The notes beneath the pieces were generated by a model that saw nothing but the letters and a program-made list of their open reading frames with translations, had not been told where the DNA came from and did not search any database. A DNA stretch of 15,904 nt from Cyanobacteria bacterium OH_CBB_238. GTDB lineage: Bacteria; Cyanobacteriota; Vampirovibrionia; Gastranaerophilales; Gastranaerophilaceae. The stretch is taken from the NCBI GenBank assembly GCA_023409995.1, contig JAEYQN010000081.1:1-15904 (forward strand). Direction: 5' to 3'. Positions 7,534 to 14,535 of this stretch are shown here, one piece after another. How positions within the stretch are numbered: the first letter of the stretch is position 1; each line of letters opens with the position of its first letter. Both the position numbers and the translations under genes were made by a program.

Positions 7534-7558
7534 TTAAAGGGCTTTTCGAGCCCTTTAA
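7534..7558. terminator. Shared terminator between convergent genes
   Basis: TTAAAGGGC (7534-7542) pairs with GCCCTTTAA (7550-7558), nine pairs with a seven-base loop. On the minus strand the stem is followed by TTTTTAC, a fair terminator for the E1-like gene, whose stop codon (7555-7557) is inside the stem. On the plus strand the following bases are only AT-rich, so termination of the nitroreductase transcript is weaker. Confidence 0.7.
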
Positions 7559-8310
7559 TAATTTACACCAATGATCCTTTTTTGAGATCGACCACAAATC
7601 GAACACTTACCACCAACAGATACCACCTTGGGTTTATTGGTTTTGGCAAGAAGCCCATCAAAAAATACAGGCTCATTTATTATTTTGTTATCTTGTCCAA
7701 GAATAATTTTTAGAACTTCAAAAGAATATGCCGACGCAAGAATTGAGCAGGTAGGAGCTAAAACCCCAAGATCAATTTTATGCTCTGGCTCTCTAAGAAG
7801 ATCAAAGCAGTTTAAACAGTCAGTTTCTTTTGGAAATACGGTTAGAACAAATCCTTTAGAGTCATTGACTCCACCCGTAATTAGCGGTTTATCATATTTT
7901 ATTGCAATTTTATGTAGTAAAAAAACTGAAGTTTTACTGTCAAAACAGTCGACTATTATATCATATTCATCAAAAGGCACTTTTGAACAAGTTACTTCAT
8001 TTAATTCCAGATTAAACACCTTTAATTCTATATTGGGAGAATATTTTAAAGCCCACTTTCCAGCACATTCTGCTTTAGATTTTCCAATATCATCAACTGT
8101 ATAAATTATCTGACGATTAAGGTTAGAATATTCAACTAAATCTCGTTCAACTATTCCAATGTGATGAATCCCTAAAGAAAGTAAATTGCAAAGCAAGTGA
8201 GAACCAATTCCGCCTGCTCCACACAATAGTATTTTTGCATCACTAATTTTCTGTTGCCCCAAAGCACCAACCGTTTTAGTTAGAATATTTTTTTTAAATC
8301 TTGTTTGCAT
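7555..8310 (-). CDS. ThiF/MoeB/HesA-family E1-like adenylyltransferase
   Basis: 251 residues, the usual size of bacterial MoeB/ThiF. These enzymes adenylate the C-terminal glycine of a small ubiquitin-like sulfur carrier (MoaD, ThiS) at the cost of ATP, preparing it for thiolation. The ATP-binding GAGGIG is at 31-36, followed by the acidic E55/D57, YSNLNRQ (61-67), Lys78 and the DCFDS segment with Asp124. Two CxxC pairs (165/168 and 236/239) form the structural zinc site. GVLAPTCSILAS (182-193) is the conserved loop next to the active site. The N-terminal RFKKNIL replaces the usual RYxRQI, so the arginine finger region is slightly altered. No ThiS, MoaD or sulfurtransferase gene is adjacent, so I cannot assign it to thiamine, molybdopterin or another pathway. 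It is monocistronic with its own promoter and a weak GTGAGA ribosome-binding site. Confidence 0.88.
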   Translation of the reverse strand: MQTRFKKNILTKTVGALGQQKISDAKILLCGAGGIGSHLLCNLLSLGIHHIGIVERDLVEYSNLNRQIIYTVDDIGKSKAECAGKWALKYSPNIELKVFNLELNEVTCSKVPFDEYDIIVDCFDSKTSVFLLHKIAIKYDKPLITGGVNDSKGFVLTVFPKETDCLNCFDLLREPEHKIDLGVLAPTCSILASAYSFEVLKIILGQDNKIINEPVFFDGLLAKTNKPKVVSVGGKCSICGRSQKRIIGVNY

Positions 8311-8366
8311 AATCTCACATTATCTGTTTGATTCAAATTAAAATTCAATTCGAAAAAATTTTAAAA

Positions 8367-8395
8367 ATTATATCAAAAGCATAAATAATTATCAA
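8367..8395 (-). promoter_or_regulatory. Promoter of the E1-like gene
   Basis: On the minus strand TTGATA (8390-8395) and a perfect TATAAT (8367-8372) are 17 bases apart, with TGA just before the -10 giving an extended element. Transcription would begin near 8360, leaving a leader of about 50 bases. Confidence 0.7.
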
Positions 8396-8461
8396 ATTAA
8401 TTTAATAACTTACTTTATACAGCGGATTTTGGTTGTGAAAAAAGATTCAATAATAGATTCA

Positions 8462-8470
8462 TGTTATAAT
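8462..8470 (+). promoter_or_regulatory. Extended -10 promoter of the tpsB-like gene
   Basis: TGTTATAAT is a consensus extended -10. No matching -35 is seen at normal spacing, which is acceptable for this class. Transcription near 8477 gives a leader of about 70 bases. The leader contains a seven-base-pair hairpin, CTAAATC/GATTTAG (8510-8532), directly before the ribosome-binding site. Confidence 0.5.
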
Positions 8471-8546
8471 TTATGCGGAATTTGTACCACACAAAAAGTT
8501 TGGAATTACCTAAATCGACATAAAAGATTTAGCATGAGGGTTAATG

Positions 8547-10343
8547 ATGAAAAAATATTGGATTTTAGTTGCGATTTTGTGTTTATTGCTGCAATTAAAA
8601 GGTCTCTGTGAAGAAATAGAGTTGCCCAGAGTGGAGTCTGACCCAGGTGTAGTCAATAATTTAAATCGGAATGTTATAAACGAATTAATAGAGCAAGAAG
8701 AAGAACTTGAGAGTGAAGAAAATAAAGAAATCGGAGAAATTGACTCACTCAACACCGCAAATATACAAATTAACCAGACAAATTATGCCTCAAATGAATA
8801 CTTTGAAATAAAAAATGTAGAAATAAGTGGTAATACAATATTTAAAAAGAAAGATTTAGATAAATATTTTAATAAAATAATAACAAAAAAAAGCTCTATT
8901 AAAGACATTACCAACTGCGTCACAACGCTCAATAAAATGTACGAAAGCAAAGGATATGTGACCACATATGCATATGTTCCTAAAAATGCAGTCAATGGAG
9001 ATACTCTAAAAATAAATATTGTAGAAGGTAGAATTGGTGACATAAATATAGCTTACTTAAAATACACAAAACAATATTACCTAAGACATATATTGTTAGG
9101 TTCTAATGGTATTGAAAAAGACCACATATTTAACATCCATAATATTGAAAACATAAATGAAGCCATAAATGCCAATAAATACATCAAGGGTAAAGTAAGC
9201 GTTGCAGAGGGAGAAGGTATAAACAATAACCTAGATTTAAAGATCATAGAAAAAAGACCAATAAAATTAGATGTTATGTGGGACAACGATGGAAATGAGC
9301 TAGTTGGTCAAAATAGGACAATGATGCTTTTAGAAAAAGACAATCTGTTTGGGCTCGGTCACCAAATATATGGAGGAACTCTTTTAGCCAGAGGCACAAC
9401 AGGAGCAATTGCCGGATATAAAGCTCCAATAGGAAATCATGGCACAGAACTTCAATTCAATTATTCATATTCACATATAGCGCTATTAGGAGAATACTCT
9501 GGTGAAGGATTTAAAGGAAATGCTGCAACCTACACAACAAGAGTTGTGCAGCCTCTGTATACTCGAAAAAACCTAAAAGTAAAAACAGACTTAGGGCTAG
9601 ACTTTGTTGACGCACATGCCAGTAAGCGCGAAGAAAAGTACACAAGCTCTATAAACGATTATAGGCTAACAGTATTAAGGCATGGTGTAAACGTTGTAGA
9701 ACATGATAAATCAGGGGTCTCAATTGGCAGGTTAGAATCAAGTTTTGGTCTCCCAATTTTAGGGGCTAAAGAAAGCAGAAAGACAGAAAATAGTGATGGT
9801 GTTAATTTAAGAGACAATTTTTACAAATTCAAATTAACACTACTTCGATTACAAAAAATAAAAAAAGAATCCATGGGTATTGCAAGACTAACGACTCAAT
9901 ATTCTCCTAATAATTTATACGCGACTGAGCAGATGAATTTTGGTGGCATAGGAACAATGAGAGGATACGAACCAGGCGAAACGCTATCAGATTCTGGAGT
10001 CAACGGAACACTGGAACTAAGAACGCCTGTTCCATTTTTAAAAACAGCCCTGCCAGAAAGATATAAGAAATATAGTGATAGAGCAAAGTTAGGATTTTTC
10101 TATGACTGGGGAGTTTTTGCAAATCATAATGGATGGGGAAATATGAGTAGTGGTGAGAACTTCCTTGAAAGCATTGGAGAAGGTATCCATATCAAATTGA
10201 CTGATTCACTGGATGCTTCGTGGGAAATAGGTGTTCCTATTGGAGGAAGTAATCATAGAGGGAAAGATGCTGTTATGTATTTTGCAGTGAAGGCTGACGT
10301 TTGGGATATGTTTTCCAAAAAACCAAAAGAAGAAGATTTATAA
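8547..10343 (+). CDS. Two-partner secretion outer-membrane pore (TpsB; ShlB/FhaC/HecB family)
   Basis: 598 residues. TpsB proteins are outer-membrane barrels that thread a partner exoprotein (TpsA) from periplasm to surface. An N-terminal signal sequence MKKYWILVAILCLLLQL is followed by an acidic linker rich in Glu (about 45-65). POTRA domain 1 spans about 86-162 (FEIKNVEISGNTIF ... LKINIVEGRIGDI) and POTRA 2 about 165-238 ending in LDLKIIEKRP. The rest is the 16-strand barrel region. FGGIGTMRGYEPG (465-477) matches the conserved VRGY/F loop motif that plugs the pore in the Omp85/TpsB superfamily. The last strand-like segment, VMYFAVKAD, is followed by a charged tail WDMFSKKPKEEDL, so the protein does not end in the usual aromatic residue. 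ATG 8547 is preferred over 8544 because GAGGG lies six bases upstream. No TpsA gene is present here. It implies a diderm cell. Confidence 0.88.
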   Translation: MKKYWILVAILCLLLQLKGLCEEIELPRVESDPGVVNNLNRNVINELIEQEEELESEENKEIGEIDSLNTANIQINQTNYASNEYFEIKNVEISGNTIFKKKDLDKYFNKIITKKSSIKDITNCVTTLNKMYESKGYVTTYAYVPKNAVNGDTLKINIVEGRIGDINIAYLKYTKQYYLRHILLGSNGIEKDHIFNIHNIENINEAINANKYIKGKVSVAEGEGINNNLDLKIIEKRPIKLDVMWDNDGNELVGQNRTMMLLEKDNLFGLGHQIYGGTLLARGTTGAIAGYKAPIGNHGTELQFNYSYSHIALLGEYSGEGFKGNAATYTTRVVQPLYTRKNLKVKTDLGLDFVDAHASKREEKYTSSINDYRLTVLRHGVNVVEHDKSGVSIGRLESSFGLPILGAKESRKTENSDGVNLRDNFYKFKLTLLRLQKIKKESMGIARLTTQYSPNNLYATEQMNFGGIGTMRGYEPGETLSDSGVNGTLELRTPVPFLKTALPERYKKYSDRAKLGFFYDWGVFANHNGWGNMSSGENFLESIGEGIHIKLTDSLDASWEIGVPIGGSNHRGKDAVMYFAVKADVWDMFSKKPKEEDL

Positions 10344-10383
10344 AATAACTTGATAATAAAATATTTACAAATATCAAAAACAT
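10273..10383 (-). CDS. Possible 36-residue hydrophobic small protein, antisense to the tpsB 3' end
   Basis: On the minus strand GAGGAGGTG, which contains eight contiguous bases complementary to the 16S rRNA tail, lies at ideal spacing before an ATG at 10383. The frame starts MFLIFVNILLSSYF, continues as a single hydrophobic segment to about residue 23, and ends in a basic hydrophilic tail with KTYPKRQ. It stops at 10273 inside the tpsB coding region on the other strand. A plausible promoter, TTGACT and TATTAC 18 bases apart, lies upstream on the same strand (about 10415-10444). The layout resembles small single-span membrane peptides, including type I toxin-like ones. It could equally be chance, because only the start region lies outside tpsB. 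No homology is recognised. Confidence 0.25.
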   Translation of the reverse strand: MFLIFVNILLSSYFINLLLLVFWKTYPKRQPSLQNT

Positions 10384-10460
10384 ATACACCTCCTCAAATT
10401 GGCAGACAATAATTGTAATAGAAAAGCAGACAAAATAGAGTCAAGCTAAAGACAATAAGT

Positions 10461-10466
10461 TATAAT
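10461..10466 (+). promoter_or_regulatory. -10 element of the GNAT gene
   Basis: A perfect TATAAT lies 64 bases before the preferred ATG at 10531. No good -35 is seen at 16-18 bases spacing. Confidence 0.4.
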
Positions 10467-10530
10467 GTTGAGACAAGTAATTATGTGTGTTTAACGTGTA
10501 TATTCATTCTGCATGTTTGAATTGGGGATT

Positions 10531-11151
10531 ATGAAAAAAGATGAAATTAAAATTAATGGATTATACAAAATTGAAGAAAAAGATTTAAAAAGATGCGCAT
10601 CAGTAGCAGCTCACGCTTTTTTAGATGATAATAGCAGCAAATTTTTACTATCTTCAAAATTAACACTTAAAACGTTATGTGAGTACTATCGGGTTATATT
10701 CAATGCAACCTACAAAAAAATGCATATGTATGCTGAAAGCAAGAATTTAAATGGTTTTATAATCGTAGCACCTATTGAAAATACTGAGTTAACAACGTGG
10801 GACTTCATCAAAGCAGGGGGACTAAAGCTATTATTAAGATGTGGAATAGGAACTTTATGCCGTTCATTTGCTTATGAACAAAACTGTATTAGAATACGAA
10901 AAAAAATAATATCCACTAATTCTTGGTATGTTTTTCAATTTGGAGTAAATCCCAAAAAACAGGGAACTGGATTGGGATCTAAACTAATGAAGTCGGTATT
11001 AGAGCTATTAGACGACAAAAAAGTTTCATGTTATTTAGAAACCCACAAGATGATTAATGTAAAAATGTATGAACATTTCGGTTTTTTGGTAAAAAGCATA
11101 GACAAATTACCCAACAAAACAATGCAGCAGTTTGCAATGCTAAGAAATTAA
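10531..11151 (+). CDS. GNAT-family N-acetyltransferase
   Basis: 206 residues. GNAT enzymes transfer an acetyl group from acetyl-CoA to an amine of a small molecule or protein. Motif A is clear: FQFGVNPKKQGTGLGSKLM (about 135-153), with the Q-x-x-G-x-G pyrophosphate-binding loop (QGTGLG). Motif B follows as YLETHKMINVKMYEHFGF, where LET and the Y-x-x-x-GF ending are standard. The N-terminal half (AAHAFLDDNSSKFLL, then YYRVIFNATYKKM) resembles the uncharacterised GNAT group with an 'AF..DP....' start. The substrate cannot be deduced. The start is uncertain: 10513 is an in-frame ATG without a ribosome-binding site, whereas 10531 is preceded by TTGGGGA at rather short spacing. The gene stands alone between tpsB and the convergent PHP gene. 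Confidence 0.82.
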   Translation: MKKDEIKINGLYKIEEKDLKRCASVAAHAFLDDNSSKFLLSSKLTLKTLCEYYRVIFNATYKKMHMYAESKNLNGFIIVAPIENTELTTWDFIKAGGLKLLLRCGIGTLCRSFAYEQNCIRIRKKIISTNSWYVFQFGVNPKKQGTGLGSKLMKSVLELLDDKKVSCYLETHKMINVKMYEHFGFLVKSIDKLPNKTMQQFAMLRN

Positions 11152-11196
11152 TAGCAAATAGTAGAATTATTGTTACTATAAATTAGGAATAAACTA

Positions 11197-11235
11197 TTAC
11201 CCATCAAATAACTATTTAAGATGGATAACTTTTTT
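11197..11235 (+). terminator. Probable terminator of the GNAT gene
   Basis: TTA-CCATC (11197-11205) pairs with GATGG-TAA (11220-11228) around a single C-A mismatch. The loop can pair further (AAAT/ATTT), and six T residues follow at 11230-11235. Confidence 0.5.
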
Positions 11236-11293
11236 CAAAAAAATGATCAAATGGGAAGGAAGATCTAGTTGATTCTGTAGAAGTTTAAGTTTC

Positions 11294-12811
11294 CTAAAAT
11301 AATGAATCTTTATGATTATCCCTACCACCTATTGTTATTAATTTTTCATTTTCACAATAAGAGTTAACCTTATCAATGTCAGATCTGCTGATATTTGAAT
11401 TATAGGCCTGATGATAGCTCTCTGTTGTCTTAACCTTTCCATTAAATTTTTCCACTACATCTTGAATATATTCTTGAGGATTATTTAACCTTTCGGACAA
11501 ATAGAATGGATGAGCAAAGCCAAAGACCACTTCCTCATCTTTTTTAAAAGTATCAAGAATTTGATCCAATGTATTTTCACTTGAAGTAGTTATAGATCCA
11601 TCCCAATTTACTCGTGGTTGAACCGCATTCTTTAAATCTACTATTGCTTTGTTCTCTTCAACATAATTTGGGATAAGTGATAAATCTCTCAAATTACCTA
11701 GAGCTTTACCTCTGGCAGTTTTTGACATAATTTCATCATACATTTTTTCTGGATTTTTTCTTTGTTCTTTTGCCAATTTATCGACAGCTAACTTTGTTTG
11801 CCCATAGTGAAAAACTCTCCAATGTGAATTCATTGCATATGTATCTTTGGGTAAGTTTACATCATAGTTTTTTGCAAACTCTTCCACTGAAAACTTAGTA
11901 TCAGGAAACATTTCTGAAAGTTTATCAATAAACCCTCGCATCATATTTTCTCTTTTCGTGTAAATATTTTGAAAGAAATTTTCGACATTTTTATCAAACG
12001 GATTTATACAATGTGCCAAAAGCTCAGAGGTCTCGGTCGGATTAGAACCCTTATCTACAGCATGTACAAAGCTTAATTCTGCACCTGGAACAAATCTTAT
12101 ATTTTTATATTTCTCTGGTTCTTCGGCTATATATTGAAGTGCTTTTTTAACTCCTTCAACACCGTCATGATCAGTCAGAGCAAAAACAAACTTTTCTTTC
12201 GTCTTTTCAAATAGACTATTTCCATAATTTACTGCTTGATCTAAAAGAGACTTTACATCACCTAATCCATCAGAAAAACTTGAGTGAGAATGCAAATCTG
12301 CCCTAAAAAGTCCATTTGCAGCATTTTCAGCATTATACACATAATTCTGTTCGCTCAGTTTTGGTAAGATATCAAGAAGTTCAGTTTTATCAACCACACA
12401 ATCTAAAGATTTCACGTCCACACTTTTACCAATCTGCTCACTTAAACCTTCAGCCAATTTGTTTCTGTAACTTGAAACTATTGAGGAAACCTCACCCCCA
12501 ACCTCATTAACATTGCCAGGCTTTCTAATTTTTGAATAAACACCAAAAGCTATAGCCAAAGCAGCGGCTGCACTGCCCAAAATTACTGGAAAAGTATATT
12601 TATGTTTAACATTTTTAATATCCGCATTTAGCATTGATTGAGGAGTTTTGACCACTTGCGGTTGATTATCAAAAGGAGCCTTTTGTAATTGATTCGTCGT
12701 TGATTCGGCATAAGTTATTGTAGAAATATTGGGAGACTGAAAGACTGAGAAAACATTGCTAGACTTAAAAGACGCGGATCTATTATAATTTTGTGTGCTT
12801 AAAATTTTCAT
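11294..12811 (-). CDS. Membrane-anchored PHP-domain metal-dependent phosphoesterase
   Basis: 505 residues. The N-terminus MKILSTQNYNRSASFKS is followed by a Gln/Pro/Ser-rich stretch and one membrane segment (FPVILGSAAAALAIAFGVY, 74-92) with a basic flank KIRK, so the catalytic part is tethered to a membrane. The PHP domain begins at about 168 and has a complete metal-ligand set: DLHSHSSFSDG (172-182), LTDHDG (212-217), PGAE (242-245), His267, AHPFY (433-437) and GGRDNH (495-500). PHP domains hydrolyse phosphoester bonds with two or three metal ions; known members include histidinol phosphatase, polymerase exonucleases and nucleotide-3'-phosphatases. The long insertion between His267 and His434 is unusual. 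Start and preceding stop overlap as TAATG with the nucleotidyltransferase-like gene, implying coupled translation and a joint function. The substrate is unknown; the usual YciV-type nucleoside 3',5'-bisphosphate activity is one possibility. Confidence 0.85.
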   Translation of the reverse strand: MKILSTQNYNRSASFKSSNVFSVFQSPNISTITYAESTTNQLQKAPFDNQPQVVKTPQSMLNADIKNVKHKYTFPVILGSAAAALAIAFGVYSKIRKPGNVNEVGGEVSSIVSSYRNKLAEGLSEQIGKSVDVKSLDCVVDKTELLDILPKLSEQNYVYNAENAANGLFRADLHSHSSFSDGLGDVKSLLDQAVNYGNSLFEKTKEKFVFALTDHDGVEGVKKALQYIAEEPEKYKNIRFVPGAELSFVHAVDKGSNPTETSELLAHCINPFDKNVENFFQNIYTKRENMMRGFIDKLSEMFPDTKFSVEEFAKNYDVNLPKDTYAMNSHWRVFHYGQTKLAVDKLAKEQRKNPEKMYDEIMSKTARGKALGNLRDLSLIPNYVEENKAIVDLKNAVQPRVNWDGSITTSSENTLDQILDTFKKDEEVVFGFAHPFYLSERLNNPQEYIQDVVEKFNGKVKTTESYHQAYNSNISRSDIDKVNSYCENEKLITIGGRDNHKDSLF

Positions 12812-14415
12812 TATATTCTTGCCTCATATATTTGTGAACGATTTGCAGTATAAAAATTGATAGGTCCAAAGTTTTTAACCTCCCCACTGGGTCGAGGACA
12901 CTGAACAATATTAACATTATTAAATTGTTTAATGGTTTTTACTCTATCAATATCCTCAAGTACCCTTGTTATAGCTCGTGGATTTTTAGAATCAACCCAA
13001 AGAACATTATTTGAATATCCTGAATATAGGTTCACGCTCTGGTCCGTTCCATATTTCATTCTTATGCCGTCTTTAATTTTACTAAACTCGGGAACAAAAA
13101 ATTCACTCCTATCACCTTTGGTAAGTATACCCAATAAAGGTTTATACTTTGCTTTAATATCATAGTCATTACTGAAGTAATCCTCATACCCTGATTGGTC
13201 TTCACACGAGTATTTAATTAAATTTTTAACAAAATTATACTGTTCATCAATTGTCCACTTGTTGAAATTATCTTCAAGTGACTGACGTTTTACGATTTTA
13301 GCTTTTTGTTCTTTTCCGCTTTTAATAGCATTTTTCATAGCTCTGATTTGAGCAACATTGCTAAATTTATAAAAATCATAATCATTTATTTCCTCAATCA
13401 ATGACTGCCCTTCAGTATTATCAATAATTTTTTTACCATCCCTTAAAGATTCTATAAAATATCCAAAATTCTTTACATCTTCTTTAGTCAAAGCATTGGA
13501 AGAACTCAATTGTCTATTTTTTACATCAAATTTATAGGAAACAAGAATATTATAATCTGCAGCTTTTTCAAGATCTTTATACTCAGATTCAACTAGATTT
13601 GACATAGACTCTCTGTCAAATTGTACGCTTTGTGTTCTAAGGTCTATTTCTCTAATTTGATCTAAAACTTGTTTTACTGTCATCACAGTAGGAAAAGAAG
13701 TATCATGGTTATAGCTTAAAATCCTTTGATCCGTATTATCCCATAATTCACCCTTAAATTTATTTACAATTTCTTTATTGGCTTTATCATTATCAGTTCC
13801 TCGAATTATTATAAATGCTTTATCCAAATCACTTCCTGGGAAAGCAAACCTTTTGCCAACCGAACATGTTTCATCATAACCAGCTGAGATGCATTCATAC
13901 TTTTTATATAATAATTTGTCTGATGCTCTAAGTATTGAATTCTTAAATTCATTTTCAATATTAATAGACACATCTTTTAAATTTGGAAATCCAGTTACAC
14001 CTTCAAAATAGTTTATAAAAACCTTTTTTTCCTTTTGTGTAACTAATTTATCTAAAAAAGACAAATTTTCCGAACGAATATCTCTATTTTCAGGATTATA
14101 AATATCATCATGTATGTCCAAATATTTACCGTGCTTTAAGTAATCATATTGCTCAATTGCATCTTCCTCAGTTGCAATATATCTTTTAGGCAACCTTTCC
14201 GGAGTTCCTCGAAAAGCAACTTTAGAAGAATTATTAAATGACATGTTCTTGTTCAACCCATTAATAGTATTCACGAGTAATGCTAAACGAGCTTTTTCTG
14301 ATGATGTCGAATCAAAGTAATGTGTTTGAAGACTATTACTTTTCTCGATTTTTCTTACGTTAATTTCATTTACATGCACAATGCTGTGTTGAGTAGCGAT
14401 TGCAGAAACTCGCAT
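12811..14415 (-). CDS. Nucleotidyltransferase-like protein with N-terminal FRG tag (hypothetical)
   Basis: 534 residues; no family recognised with certainty. The N-terminus begins MRVSAIATQHSIVHV, is Ser/Asn-rich, and reaches KVAFRGTPERLP (65-76), the same kind of short tag seen in the PHP and TPR proteins. At 187-203 is GKRFAFPGSDLDKAFII: a Gly-containing turn, then Asp196-x-Asp198 flanked by hydrophobic residues. This resembles the G(S/x)...(D/E)h(D/E) metal-binding core of Pol-beta-type nucleotidyltransferases, though the usual GS is GK here and the third acidic residue is not certain (IREIDLR, 254-260, is a candidate). The C-terminal part is mixed alpha/beta with several Lys/Asp-rich helices. 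There is no signal peptide or membrane span. GGAGAA eight bases before ATG sets the start, and it has its own promoter. It is the first gene of a coupled pair with the PHP phosphoesterase. Confidence 0.7.
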   Translation of the reverse strand: MRVSAIATQHSIVHVNEINVRKIEKSNSLQTHYFDSTSSEKARLALLVNTINGLNKNMSFNNSSKVAFRGTPERLPKRYIATEEDAIEQYDYLKHGKYLDIHDDIYNPENRDIRSENLSFLDKLVTQKEKKVFINYFEGVTGFPNLKDVSINIENEFKNSILRASDKLLYKKYECISAGYDETCSVGKRFAFPGSDLDKAFIIIRGTDNDKANKEIVNKFKGELWDNTDQRILSYNHDTSFPTVMTVKQVLDQIREIDLRTQSVQFDRESMSNLVESEYKDLEKAADYNILVSYKFDVKNRQLSSSNALTKEDVKNFGYFIESLRDGKKIIDNTEGQSLIEEINDYDFYKFSNVAQIRAMKNAIKSGKEQKAKIVKRQSLEDNFNKWTIDEQYNFVKNLIKYSCEDQSGYEDYFSNDYDIKAKYKPLLGILTKGDRSEFFVPEFSKIKDGIRMKYGTDQSVNLYSGYSNNVLWVDSKNPRAITRVLEDIDRVKTIKQFNNVNIVQCPRPSGEVKNFGPINFYTANRSQIYEARI

Positions 14416-14451
14416 ACCAGTTCTCCATAAATATTAGACCAAAGTATAGTT

Positions 14452-14480
14452 ATAATACTCAAGAATCTATTTTTTGTCTA
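14452..14480 (-). promoter_or_regulatory. Promoter of the nucleotidyltransferase-like/PHP pair
   Basis: On the minus strand TAGACA (14475-14480) and TATTAT (14452-14457) are separated by 17 bases; each matches five of six consensus positions. Transcription near 14445 leaves about 30 bases before the ATG at 14415. Confidence 0.55.
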
Positions 14481-14535
14481 AGACAGTTGGGCTATATTTA
14501 AAGAGAAGATATTCTAAATTTTCAAAAAACTATCT

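Noticed and set aside
7628..8104. 158-codon plus-strand frame opposite the E1-like gene
   Set aside because: It is a frame shadow of a conserved enzyme, Ser-rich and of low complexity, with no start signals.
8429..8611. 60-codon frame upstream of tpsB with several Cys
   Set aside because: Its start precedes the tpsB promoter's -10, it has no ribosome-binding site, and it runs into the tpsB signal-peptide region in another frame.
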